A DNA stretch of 64,000 nt, taken from positions 1,116,001-1,180,000 of the forward strand of contig NZ_JASHKN010000001.1 of assembly GCF_030056735.1 (NCBI RefSeq). Reading direction: 5' to 3'. Position 1 is the first letter of the stretch, and every line of letters begins with the position of its first letter. Shown one piece after another: positions 44,374 to 51,887 of this stretch. The position numbers and the translations under genes were made by a program. A model generated the notes under the pieces. That model ran no database searches. It saw only the letters and a list, made by a program, of their open reading frames with translations, and was not told the DNA's origin. The stretch comes from Rhodococcus sp. IEGM 1409 (lineage in GTDB: Bacteria; Actinomycetota; Actinomycetes; Mycobacteriales; Mycobacteriaceae).

Positions 44374-44391
44374 GCACCAGGAGATAAAAAA

Positions 44392-45042
44392 ATGTCGACC
44401 CGATACGCACACATCGCCTTTTCACCCGCTGCGGTGGAGCGTCAGCGGTCGACCGGTAGCTTCACCGTCTACGGTTCGAAACTCGATCAGCCTGACGAAG
44501 GCCCGATGGAATTCGATTTCCGCGCTCAGGGATTCGTGAAATCCGTGGATTCCTTCTTCATGTCCACGGTGACGCCGGACGGTTGGCCGTACGTCCAACA
44601 TCGCGGCGGCCCGCGCGGATTCCTGCATGTGTTGGGTCCGAATCGAATCGGATTCGCCGATCTGCCCGGCAATCAGCAATTCGTGACACTCGGCAATCTC
44701 GAAGAGAACAATCGCATCTCGCTGTTCGTCATCGACTACCCGACGCGGACGAGATTGAAGCTCTACGGGCGCGCGCAGGTGATCGAAGCGGATCAGGACC
44801 CCGAACTGCTGCAACAACTCTTGCGGGTACCCGGGGGCACCATGACGGCAAAAGCCCAGCGTTCCATCGTCATCGACGTCGAAGCGTTCGACTGGAACTG
44901 CAGTCGAAACATCACGCCTCGCTTCGACAAGGAACGAATGGACGAATCCCTCGCTCTGGCACGCCAACCCTTGCAAGCCGAGGTCGATCGCCTTACTACC
45001 GAGGTCGAAGAATTGCGCGCACGGTTGTCGAAAAACGAATGA
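44392..45042 (+). CDS. PPOX (pyridoxamine 5'-phosphate oxidase-like) flavin/F420-binding protein
   Basis: Split-barrel protein of 216 residues with FFMSTVTPDGWPYVQHRGGPRGFLHV, FADLPGNQQFVTLGNL and RISLFVIDYPTRTRLKLYGRA, which matches the FMN-binding PPOX family. The last 35 residues (LQAEVDRLTTEVEELRARL) form a heptad coiled coil, probably for oligomerisation. ATG 44392 has GGAG upstream. It could reduce a small electrophile or bind flavin only. It follows the DNA glycosylase closely but shares no obvious pathway with it. Confidence 0.82.
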   Translation: MSTRYAHIAFSPAAVERQRSTGSFTVYGSKLDQPDEGPMEFDFRAQGFVKSVDSFFMSTVTPDGWPYVQHRGGPRGFLHVLGPNRIGFADLPGNQQFVTLGNLEENNRISLFVIDYPTRTRLKLYGRAQVIEADQDPELLQQLLRVPGGTMTAKAQRSIVIDVEAFDWNCSRNITPRFDKERMDESLALARQPLQAEVDRLTTEVEELRARLSKNE

Positions 45043-45057
45043 GACTGGGCGGTTTCA

Positions 45058-45125
45058 GGGCACACGGAGTCGGGTAGCCACCAAACACGGCCCGTCGCGC
45101 GGAGACGACGGGTCCCGTTGTGCCC
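45058..45125. terminator. Nested hairpins after the PPOX gene
   Basis: An outer pairing GGGCACA (45058-45064) / TGTGCCC (45119-45125) encloses an inner stem CCCGTCG (45091-45097) / CGACGGG (45106-45112) with an 8-nt loop. It starts 16 bp after the PPOX stop. It is probably a terminator without U-tract; a small structured RNA cannot be excluded. Confidence 0.5.
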
Positions 45126-45225
45126 GAGGAGGTCCGCACGATCGATCCTGACGGTGGAGTTCTGGCAAACGAACTGCACCGCCTCCATTCACGACCGGTT
45201 CCACACAGACAGATTGGCCGTCCCC

Positions 45226-45651
45226 ATGAAACTGTCCCGAACTCTCACGATGTCCGTTCTCGTTGTCGCCGCTGTCGGCGCCGGAGCAGGCACTGCCGTC
45301 GCAGCGCCCCCGAATGCGGGCTTCGATCCGTCCCAACCCCTGTTGACCCCGACCGCCGAGTCGAACAGCCAGGCGGCGTTGATGCTCTTCCCCGGTAACG
45401 ATCCGAAGCAGGCCGCGTTCGACACCATGGCCAACGAGGTCAATACCGGCTGGAACAACGGCGGCCTGCAGTCGACGCTCATCGGAGCCAACCTCGGCGT
45501 CGGAATCGGCTGCCTGTCGATCTTCCCGAACTTCATCGCCGGCTGCATCGTCGGTGGAGTCATCGGCACGGTTGCCGGAGTCGGCGCAGGAATCACCAAC
45601 GGAAACCCGAACGCTGCACCGGCCGTCGAGAAGTTCTTCGCGACTCCTTGA
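45226..45651 (+). CDS. Small secreted protein of unknown function
   Basis: The 141-residue protein starts MKLSRTLTMSVLVVAAVG and has a signal peptide with an Ala-rich end (AVAAP), so cleavage is expected near residue 26. The mature part has an Asn/Gln-rich middle and then a glycine-rich hydrophobic stretch of about 40 residues with two cysteines (GIGCLSIFPNFIAGCIVGG). That stretch could be a membrane anchor or a disulfide-linked hairpin. I do not recognise the family; similar small secreted Gly/Ala proteins occur in rhodococci and mycobacteria. ATG 45226 was chosen because the signal peptide begins there. Confidence 0.72.
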   Translation: MKLSRTLTMSVLVVAAVGAGAGTAVAAPPNAGFDPSQPLLTPTAESNSQAALMLFPGNDPKQAAFDTMANEVNTGWNNGGLQSTLIGANLGVGIGCLSIFPNFIAGCIVGGVIGTVAGVGAGITNGNPNAAPAVEKFFATP

Positions 45652-45658
45652 GAGCCGC

Positions 45659-46048
45659 TCAGCTGTGCGTGTGCCCGGGGGTGTGTGGCTCCTCGTGAAA
45701 ATGCGTGGCGCCGATCGAATGCAGTAACTGGTGAACGGTGTCGTCTGCCAGTTGGTATCGCATCGATCGGCCGTCGCGCGTCGCGCTCACCCACCCCTGG
45801 CTACGCAGCAGTCGCAGCGCATGTGAGACGGCTGTGCCGCTCATCCCCAGCGCTACGGACAGATCCGTGACGCAGATACCCGGTGCGTGGTGAAGGCAGA
45901 GCAGCAGACGCAGACGGTTGGCGTCGGAGAGCAGCTCGAAGCGGCCGGACCAACTGGTGACGTCCAAACCCTCGAGTGCAGCCCTGGCGCGACGAACATC
46001 CTCGATGCTCAGCGCGCCGCTGGTGTCTGCTGCACCTGCATTCGTCAA
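45659..46048 (-). CDS. ArsR/SmtB family regulator
   Basis: Winged-helix repressor of 129 residues with LSDANRLRLLLCLHHAPGICVTDLS and the recognition helix MSGTAVSHALRLLRSQGWV. The sequence resembles NmtR-type nickel/cobalt sensors in helix 5: one Asp and a distal His are kept (ADDTVHQLLHSIGATHFH), while two other ligand positions appear shifted. A His-rich tail (HEEPHTPGHTHS) could add ligands. Metal sensing is plausible but unproven. It is convergent with the secreted-protein gene and sits downstream of the thiolase operon on the same strand; no metal transporter is adjacent. Confidence 0.82.
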   Translation of the reverse strand: MTNAGAADTSGALSIEDVRRARAALEGLDVTSWSGRFELLSDANRLRLLLCLHHAPGICVTDLSVALGMSGTAVSHALRLLRSQGWVSATRDGRSMRYQLADDTVHQLLHSIGATHFHEEPHTPGHTHS

Positions 46049-46108
46049 CCGACTGCCTCCGTAGAACTTCCGATCCCCGCCGCAAGTGTACCCAGAAGCG
46101 AGACCTCG

Positions 46109-47305
46109 TCAGGCAGACTCCACCACGGCCGCCATGCCCTGCCCACCGCCGATGCACATGGTCAACAGCGCTTTTCCGCCGCCGCGACGGCCGAGTTCGT
46201 GAAGGGCCGTCGTCGCCATACGCGCACCCGTCGCTCCCACCGGGTGCCCGAGCGAGATGCCGGAACCGTTGACGTTCAGGCGATCGAGGTCCTCGAAGCC
46301 CCATTCCTTCACGACGCCGAGAACCTGACACGCAAACGCTTCGTTGAGTTCGACCAGCTCGAAGTCGGCGAAGCCTGCGCCCGTCCGGGCAAACAGTTTC
46401 GAGACGGCGGCGACCGGCCCGAGGCCCATCAGCGCCGGTTCACATCCGGCTGCCGCCCAGCTGTCGAGGAACCCGATGGGCTCCAGCCCCAGCTCGTCCA
46501 GACGATCCTCGGCGACCACCAACATCGCTGCGGCAGCGTCATTCTGTTGGCTGGCGTTACCGGCGGTCACGACCCCGCCCTCGGTCACCGCACGCAGCCG
46601 TGCCAAGGTTTCGAGTGAGCTATCCGCACGGATCCCCTCGTCAGCACGGAACTGTGTGACGTTCCCTTTTCGATCTTTCAGTTCGACGGCGACGATTTCA
46701 GCGTCGAACCGGCCGGAATCTCTTGCCAGTGTCGCTTTTCGGTGACTGTCGACGGCAAAGGCGTCCGACTCTTCTCGACTGATCCCGCAGCGTGTCGCGA
46801 CGTTCTCGGCCGTTTCGATCATTCCGCTGATCCGGCCGAAACGCCACTCGGGTTGCGAGCGCTCGCGACCACGATCGAGGCGGTCGAACAGTTGCAGCCC
46901 ACCGGCTTTGGTACCCCACCGCGCTCCGGTGGTGTAATGCTCGATCCCGCTCATCGATTCGACACCCCCCGCCAGAACCACGTCGGCAGCACCCGTCTGG
47001 ACCATCATGGCCGCAGTCACGATGGCTTGCAGGCCCGTTCCGCATCGGCGATCCGTTTGGAAACCGGCCACCGAAATGGGCAATCCGGCCTCGAGCGCCG
47101 CCCACCTTCCGATGCACGGCGCCTCCGAATTGGCGTACGACTGCCCCATCGCGACGTCGTCGATGCGGGACGGATCGATTCCGCTACGACGCACAGTCTC
47201 CTTGACGACGGTGGCGGCCAAACTTTCCGCCGGCACGTCTCGAAGTGCCCCTCCGAAACGGCCCACCGCGGTTCGGACCGGCGCGACCAATGCTGCTCGT
47301 TTCAC
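46109..47305 (-). CDS. Thiolase (acetyl-CoA C-acyltransferase)
   Basis: Condenses or cleaves 3-ketoacyl-CoA. The 398 residues contain the nucleophilic Cys88 in DRRCGTGLQA, His354 in ISLGHPVGATG and the activating Cys384 in TMCIGGGQGM, so the active site is complete. The GTG start at 47305 follows GAGG; an upstream frame to 47428 lies within the MaoC gene. It is second in a two-gene unit with MaoC, 40 bp apart, and both could belong with the GntR-controlled genes upstream. A degradative role is more likely than acetoacetyl-CoA synthesis given the context. Confidence 0.9.
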   Translation of the reverse strand: MKRAALVAPVRTAVGRFGGALRDVPAESLAATVVKETVRRSGIDPSRIDDVAMGQSYANSEAPCIGRWAALEAGLPISVAGFQTDRRCGTGLQAIVTAAMMVQTGAADVVLAGGVESMSGIEHYTTGARWGTKAGGLQLFDRLDRGRERSQPEWRFGRISGMIETAENVATRCGISREESDAFAVDSHRKATLARDSGRFDAEIVAVELKDRKGNVTQFRADEGIRADSSLETLARLRAVTEGGVVTAGNASQQNDAAAAMLVVAEDRLDELGLEPIGFLDSWAAAGCEPALMGLGPVAAVSKLFARTGAGFADFELVELNEAFACQVLGVVKEWGFEDLDRLNVNGSGISLGHPVGATGARMATTALHELGRRGGGKALLTMCIGGGQGMAAVVESA

Positions 47306-47345
47306 AACTGACCTCGAATCTCGCTTTGGAAGAATGGAAAAGGGC

Positions 47346-47798
47346 TCAGGCAACCAGCAGGCGCACGGTGTCTGCCACCAGCGCCGGTTTGCCCGCTCCT
47401 TCGATTTCGATCGTGTACCGCACGACAATCGTCGCGCCCTTCGCCGTGCGCTCGAAGGAGAGAATCTCCGCGCCCGCTCTCACCGACGAACCGACCTTGA
47501 CCGGTTCGGGGAATCGCACCTTGTTGCTGCCGTAGTTCACGGTCATGGAAATTCCGTCGACGCGCATCACCTGAGCGCCGAGCACCGGCAACAACGACAG
47601 GGTCAGATAGCCGTGGGCAATGGTGCCGCCGTAAGGACCCTGAGCTGCGCGCTCGGGATCCACGTGAATCCACTGGTGATCCTCCGTGGCGTCGGCGAAC
47701 TTGTCGATCCGATCCTGTGTGACCGGGAACCACGCGCTGTAGCCCAGGTGCTCACCGACAGCCGTCTCTACTTCGTCGATTCCGTTGAAAATTCGCAT
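47346..47798 (-). CDS. MaoC-like (R)-enoyl-CoA hydratase
   Basis: Single-hotdog hydratase of 150 residues. The hydratase motif is ADATEDHQWIHVDPERA with the catalytic Asp and His, followed by GGTIAHGYLTLSLLP. Such proteins hydrate 2-enoyl-CoA with R stereochemistry. ATG 47798 has AGGAG upstream. It precedes the thiolase on the same strand and lies 58 bp after the gntR gene, also on that strand. In the mesaconyl-CoA scheme at 49986-53108 an extra MaoC-type hydratase is needed; this small one is a weak candidate. Confidence 0.87.
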   Translation of the reverse strand: MRIFNGIDEVETAVGEHLGYSAWFPVTQDRIDKFADATEDHQWIHVDPERAAQGPYGGTIAHGYLTLSLLPVLGAQVMRVDGISMTVNYGSNKVRFPEPVKVGSSVRAGAEILSFERTAKGATIVVRYTIEIEGAGKPALVADTVRLLVA

Positions 47799-47856
47799 AG
47801 TTATCTCCTGAAAGGTGTTGAACAGCAAAGGAAAGCAACAGCGCCCGAGCGCAGTT

Positions 47857-48603
47857 CTAATGTGCGCCCCGGCGCAGTGTCACCCGATACGTGTACTGCT
47901 CCGGCAAGAAGTAGCTCACCGACAACTCGTTGGCGACGCCCTGCGAGTTGGAGTACAACCGATCCACCCGCAACATGGCGTGCCCGATCTCGCAATCGAC
48001 GTCCCTGGCTACGTCCGCCGTCGCCGGGGACACCGTGATCGATTGTGCTGCTTCGACAATCGGACTGTCGATCAGCGGTTCCAGTAGGCCGATCACCGTG
48101 TTGGCGCTGACTGCACCGGCAGCCATGGCAGGAAGGTCGATGATCTGACGAGCTATCGCCTCCGGCAGGTGCGCCGTCGTCTGAACGAACGGAACCCCTT
48201 CGTGTATCCGCCGAAAGACCACGGTGTACACGACGTCGGTGTCGAGCCGAAGCCGACTGGCAGCCTCGATGTCCACGCGCCGTTGCAGCGGTGAGACTAC
48301 TTCCATCGTCGTATCCCGCGAAAGGTTCATGAGATCTTCGATGGACCCGAGATGACGGAGATAGCGGCCACTGTTCTCGGTCACGAACGTTCCGCGCCCG
48401 GGTACCCGGTACACGATGCCCTCGGCAACGAGGTCGTGAAAGGCTCGGCGGACGGTCTGTCGGCTCACGCCATGATGCTGCGCCAGTTCGGATTCGGTGG
48501 GCAACTGAATGCCGTCGCGGTAGGTACCGGCAGAGATCTGCTGACGAAGCTCACGAGAGAGGCGTTGGTACGCCGGCTCCGTCTCTCTTTCCTTACCGCT
48601 CAT
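47857..48603 (-). CDS. GntR family regulator, HutC/UTRA subfamily
   Basis: The 248-residue protein has an N-terminal GntR winged helix at about residues 12-75 (RLSRELRQQISAGTYRDG, LPTESELAQHHGVSRQTVRRA) and a C-terminal UTRA ligand domain. The VYTVVFRRIHEGVPFVQTTAHLP and YFLPEQYTYRV segments are typical of UTRA. Start ATG 48603. It lies between the MaoC/thiolase genes and an acyl-CoA dehydrogenase on the same strand, and is the best candidate to bind the mirrored GGCCGTAC sites near 49813 and 49945. UTRA domains bind small acids, amino acids or sugars. Confidence 0.9.
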   Translation of the reverse strand: MSGKERETEPAYQRLSRELRQQISAGTYRDGIQLPTESELAQHHGVSRQTVRRAFHDLVAEGIVYRVPGRGTFVTENSGRYLRHLGSIEDLMNLSRDTTMEVVSPLQRRVDIEAASRLRLDTDVVYTVVFRRIHEGVPFVQTTAHLPEAIARQIIDLPAMAAGAVSANTVIGLLEPLIDSPIVEAAQSITVSPATADVARDVDCEIGHAMLRVDRLYSNSQGVANELSVSYFLPEQYTYRVTLRRGAH

Positions 48604-48634
48604 AGCGACATGATCCTACTTGCTCACCGGGCCG

Positions 48635-49786
48635 TCACAGACCGCCGCGGGCAACCAACTGCGAAACGATCACGTTGCGCTGAATTTCGTTGGTTCCCTC
48701 ACCGACGATCATCAGCGGCGCATCACGGAAGTACCGCTCGACGTCGTACTCCGTCGAGTAGCCGTAACCACCGTGGATGCGGACGGCGGACAACGCGATT
48801 TCCATTGCCACCTCGGAGGCGTACAGCTTGGCCATGCCTGCCTCCATGTCGCATCGCTCGCCGCTGTCGTACATCTGCGCTGCATGCCACGTCAGCTGCC
48901 GTGCGGCAGTCAACTTGGTTGCCATGTCGGCGAGGTAGTTCCCGATCGACTGGTGCTTCCAGATCGGCTGCCCGAAGCTTTCGCGCTGCTGCGCGTAGGC
49001 AAGCGAATCCTCGAGGGCAGCCGTGGCCACGCCCAGTGCACGGCAGGCCACCTGGATACGGCCGGTTTCGAGCCCCTTCATCATCTGCCCGAATCCCTTG
49101 CCAGGAGTGCCACCGAGAATGGCCGACTCGGAGATTCGGTAGTTGTCGAAGGACAGTTCACAACTCTCGACGCCCTTGTACCCGAGCTTCGGGAGATCGC
49201 GGGAGACGGTCAGTCCTTCTCCGTGCTCGACGAGAACGATCGAGATGCCCGCATGCCGAGGGCTTGCACTGGGATCGGTCTTGCACAGCAAGGCGATCAC
49301 ACCGGACCGTCGGGCATTGGTGATCCACGTCTTGGCCCCGTTGACGACCAGATCTGTGCCGTCGCTCTTGGCGTTGGTCGTCATGGCCTGCAGATCGGAG
49401 CCACCGCCGGGCTCCGTGAGCGCCATGGTTGCCCGGATCTCACCGGTTGCCATTCGCGGCAGGTATTTCACCTTCTGCTCTTCCGTACCGAACAGCGAGA
49501 TGAGCTTCGCGACCACCGTGTGTCCGCCCATCGCTCCCGCCAGGGACATCCACCCTCGCGACAGTTCCTGCGTCACCTGCGCATAACAAGGCATGGACAC
49601 CGGCGATCCGCCGTACTCCTCGGGAATCGCGAGACCGTAGATCCCGATCTGCTTCATCTGATCGATCCACTTCTCGGGATACTCGTTCGCGTGCTCCACC
49701 TCCTGGACCGTGGGCTTGACCTCTCGGTCGACGAACCGGCGCACGGTTTCGATCAGGAATGTCTCTTCGTCGTTGAGCTTGAGCAT
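48635..49786 (-). CDS. Acyl-CoA dehydrogenase
   Basis: FAD enzyme of 383 residues with MALTEPGGGSDLQAM, NGAKTWITNARRSG, REQFG-like RESFGQPIWKHQSIG, IHGGYGYSTEYDVERYFRD and Glu363 in VGEGTNEIQR at the usual catalytic-base position. It resembles short/branched-chain acyl-CoA dehydrogenases. It is divergent from the CitE-like gene across 199 bp that holds mirrored operator-like sites, so it is likely co-regulated with the CitE/MaoC/CaiB trio. A C4-C5 branched or dicarboxylic acyl-CoA would fit that context but is inferred. Confidence 0.9.
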   Translation of the reverse strand: MLKLNDEETFLIETVRRFVDREVKPTVQEVEHANEYPEKWIDQMKQIGIYGLAIPEEYGGSPVSMPCYAQVTQELSRGWMSLAGAMGGHTVVAKLISLFGTEEQKVKYLPRMATGEIRATMALTEPGGGSDLQAMTTNAKSDGTDLVVNGAKTWITNARRSGVIALLCKTDPSASPRHAGISIVLVEHGEGLTVSRDLPKLGYKGVESCELSFDNYRISESAILGGTPGKGFGQMMKGLETGRIQVACRALGVATAALEDSLAYAQQRESFGQPIWKHQSIGNYLADMATKLTAARQLTWHAAQMYDSGERCDMEAGMAKLYASEVAMEIALSAVRIHGGYGYSTEYDVERYFRDAPLMIVGEGTNEIQRNVIVSQLVARGGL

Positions 49787-49812
49787 GAATCCGCCTCGAC
49801 TTGAAAAAAGTT

Positions 49813-49822
49813 TGTACGGCCA
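49813..49822. promoter_or_regulatory. Operator-like site next to the acyl-CoA dehydrogenase promoter
   Basis: TGTACGGCCA lies 27 bp before the acyl-CoA dehydrogenase start. Its exact reverse complement occurs at 49945-49954 before the divergent CitE gene, so each promoter carries one copy in the same orientation relative to its gene. Confidence 0.55.
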
Positions 49823-49944
49823 TATTTCGATATTGTTCGCGCAATGTCAATACCGCTCCTTGACATGGATACGCAGCAACTGCCAGCATCGAGGCAGTTC
49901 GGTGCACATCAAGGCCGTTCACGGCAGCTCATCACTTTCACAAC

Positions 49945-49954
49945 TGGCCGTACA
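49945..49954. promoter_or_regulatory. Mirror copy of the operator-like site next to the citE promoter
   Basis: TGGCCGTACA, the exact reverse complement of the site at 49813, lies 31 bp before the CitE ATG. The core GGCCGTAC is also seen at 57273-57280 just before the SDR gene at 57310. A hairpin AACTGCC/GGCAGTT (49878-49899) lies between the two sites. Confidence 0.55.
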
Positions 49955-49985
49955 TTTGATCCCCAGATCGAGGTAATCGACACAC

Positions 49986-50861
49986 ATGGACGAGAACCAC
50001 TACCGCTCGACCAGACGCCGCGCGTCCCTGGTCGCACCGGGTTCGGACGAGCGCAAGGCCCGCAAAGCACTCTCTTCGAACGCAGACGAGGTGATCCTCG
50101 ACCTAGAAGATGCCGTCACTTCGGCGAACAAGGACCTGGCACGAGCCCTCGTCACCGCGCTGGTGCAGGAGTTCGGTGCGAAGCGCACCATCTCGGTGAG
50201 GATCAACGGCCTGGCCACGCCGTGGGCCCGCGACGACCTGATCGCCTGCGGCGCCCTCGGAGAATCACTGACCAGCGTGATCGTCCCGAAGGTCGAGTCG
50301 CCCGACGAACTGCTCGAGGCCGAACAGATCCTCGCGACTGCAGGCGGGCACCACACCACCTTGCAAGCACTGATCGAAACTCCGCTCGGTGTCCAGAATG
50401 CCGACTCCATCACCCGCGCGACTCCTCGCCTCCAGGCCGCCGTCATCGGATACGCCGATCTCGGTGCAGCGCTGGGTCGCTCGCACTCGGCTCTGCCTGA
50501 ACACTGGCTTGCCGTTCAGGACAGAATCCTGATTGCCTGCCGCGCGGCCGGCGTCGCAGCAATCGACGGACCCTTCCTCGGTATCGCCGACGACGACGCT
50601 TTCCGACGCGCTGCGCACTGGACCAGCGCTCTCGGATTCGACGGCAAATGGGTCATCCACCCGGCGCAGATCGACTCGGCCACTGACGCATTCACCCCTT
50701 CGGAGGACGCCGTCAGTGACGCCCGACGGGTATTGACCGCACTCGAAGAAGCCGAAACCCGGGGTTCGGGCGCCGCCCAACTCGACGGCCAGATGCTCGA
50801 CGAAGCAGTCGCCGTGGCAGCGCGTCGTACGCTTGCCCGAGCCGAAGGAGTCACCGTATGA
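49986..50861 (+). CDS. HpcH/HpaI aldolase-citrate lyase (CitE/Mcl-like) family lyase
   Basis: TIM-barrel Mg-dependent lyase of 291 residues, expected to cleave or form malyl-, methylmalyl- or citramalyl-CoA. Metal and catalytic motifs are VILDLEDAV (Glu/Asp), ALIETPLGVQN (Glu), GYADLGAALG and GKWVIHPAQ. The ATGA overlap with the next gene at 50858 shows coupling. Together with a tandem-hotdog MaoC and an Mct-like CaiB directly downstream, the best guess is beta-methylmalyl-CoA or citramalyl-CoA lyase. The alternative is a citrate-lyase-beta-like enzyme of another short acid pathway. Confidence 0.88.
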   Translation: MDENHYRSTRRRASLVAPGSDERKARKALSSNADEVILDLEDAVTSANKDLARALVTALVQEFGAKRTISVRINGLATPWARDDLIACGALGESLTSVIVPKVESPDELLEAEQILATAGGHHTTLQALIETPLGVQNADSITRATPRLQAAVIGYADLGAALGRSHSALPEHWLAVQDRILIACRAAGVAAIDGPFLGIADDDAFRRAAHWTSALGFDGKWVIHPAQIDSATDAFTPSEDAVSDARRVLTALEEAETRGSGAAQLDGQMLDEAVAVAARRTLARAEGVTV

Positions 50862-51856
50862 GCGAGCACTACGTAGGAGGACCGTACTTCGACGAACTCA
50901 CCCACGGACAGGTATTCGACGAAGCCCCCGCGGTGACGTTGACCAGTGGACTCGCCGCGACCCACCAGACGATCCTCGGCGACCGCATGCGCCTGCCTCT
51001 CGACGCACATCTGTCGGCAAGCATCACGGGTTCCGCTGCACCAGTGGCACATCCAGGCCTGGTCACCGACATTGCCATCGGCCAGTCCACCGTGGTCACT
51101 CACCACGTCAAGGCGAACCTCTTCTACCGCGGACTGCGTTTCCACCGCTTCCCCCTGCTCGGCGACACCCTGTACACACGGACCGAAGTGGTCGGTCTAC
51201 GAGAGAACTCGGCCAAGCCGGGACGCGCCGCCACCGGACTTGCCGCGCTGCGGATGACGTCCGCTGATCAGAACGGCAACACGGTCCTCGACTTCTACCG
51301 CTGCGCCATGCTCCCGCTGAGCCCCGACCCGATCGAGACGAGAACTCGCCACGCCGACGACCTCGGGGCGATCGGTCCGCACGAACCCGCTCCGTACGTC
51401 TCACCTGACGGCTGGGACCTCGACACGTACCGAGAGCGGGTACCCGGCAAGCACTTCGAATCAGGTTTGGTGGGCTCCGTCTTCCACAGCAGCGGCGACG
51501 TCGTCTCCAGCGCCCCCGAACTTGCCCGCCTGAGCTTGAACATCGCAGCTACGCATCACGACGAGCGCGTCGGCACTCACGGTCGCCTCGTCTACGGCGG
51601 CCACACCATCGGGATTGCACTCGCCCAGGCAACTCGCGCACTGCCCAACGTGGTGACGGTTCTCGGGTGGCACTCGTGCGATCACACCGGACCCGTTCAC
51701 GAGGGCGATACCCTCTCGAGCGAACTGCACGTCGAAGGTTCGTCGCCCCTCGAACACGGAACCGCAGTGCAGCTGCGTTCACTCGTGTTCTCCCACAATG
51801 CTTCTGCACCACACACTCCGGTTCTCGACTGGCGTTTCACCGTGTTGATGGCATGA
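50858..51856 (+). CDS. Tandem-hotdog MaoC dehydratase, Mch (mesaconyl-CoA hydratase)-like
   Basis: The 332-residue protein has two hotdog domains. The second contains the hydratase segment GRLVYGGHTIGIALAQ followed by SCDHTGPVHEGDTLSSELHV. Length and layout match the beta-methylmalyl-CoA dehydratase (mesaconyl-C1-CoA hydratase) of Chloroflexus more than single-domain MaoC. I remember the Chloroflexus protein having a similar RRLIYGGHIISLA stretch; that comparison is from memory. It starts at ATG 50858 inside the stop of the CitE gene. It would interconvert methylmalyl-CoA and mesaconyl-CoA. Confidence 0.82.
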   Translation: MSEHYVGGPYFDELTHGQVFDEAPAVTLTSGLAATHQTILGDRMRLPLDAHLSASITGSAAPVAHPGLVTDIAIGQSTVVTHHVKANLFYRGLRFHRFPLLGDTLYTRTEVVGLRENSAKPGRAATGLAALRMTSADQNGNTVLDFYRCAMLPLSPDPIETRTRHADDLGAIGPHEPAPYVSPDGWDLDTYRERVPGKHFESGLVGSVFHSSGDVVSSAPELARLSLNIAATHHDERVGTHGRLVYGGHTIGIALAQATRALPNVVTVLGWHSCDHTGPVHEGDTLSSELHVEGSSPLEHGTAVQLRSLVFSHNASAPHTPVLDWRFTVLMA

Positions 51857-51887
51857 CCGCACACTCTTCTACCCCGGAGGAACACAG

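Noticed and set aside
45058-45125. Nested hairpins as a riboswitch or small RNA
   Set aside because: I recognise no conserved riboswitch core, and a terminator after the PPOX gene explains the structure.
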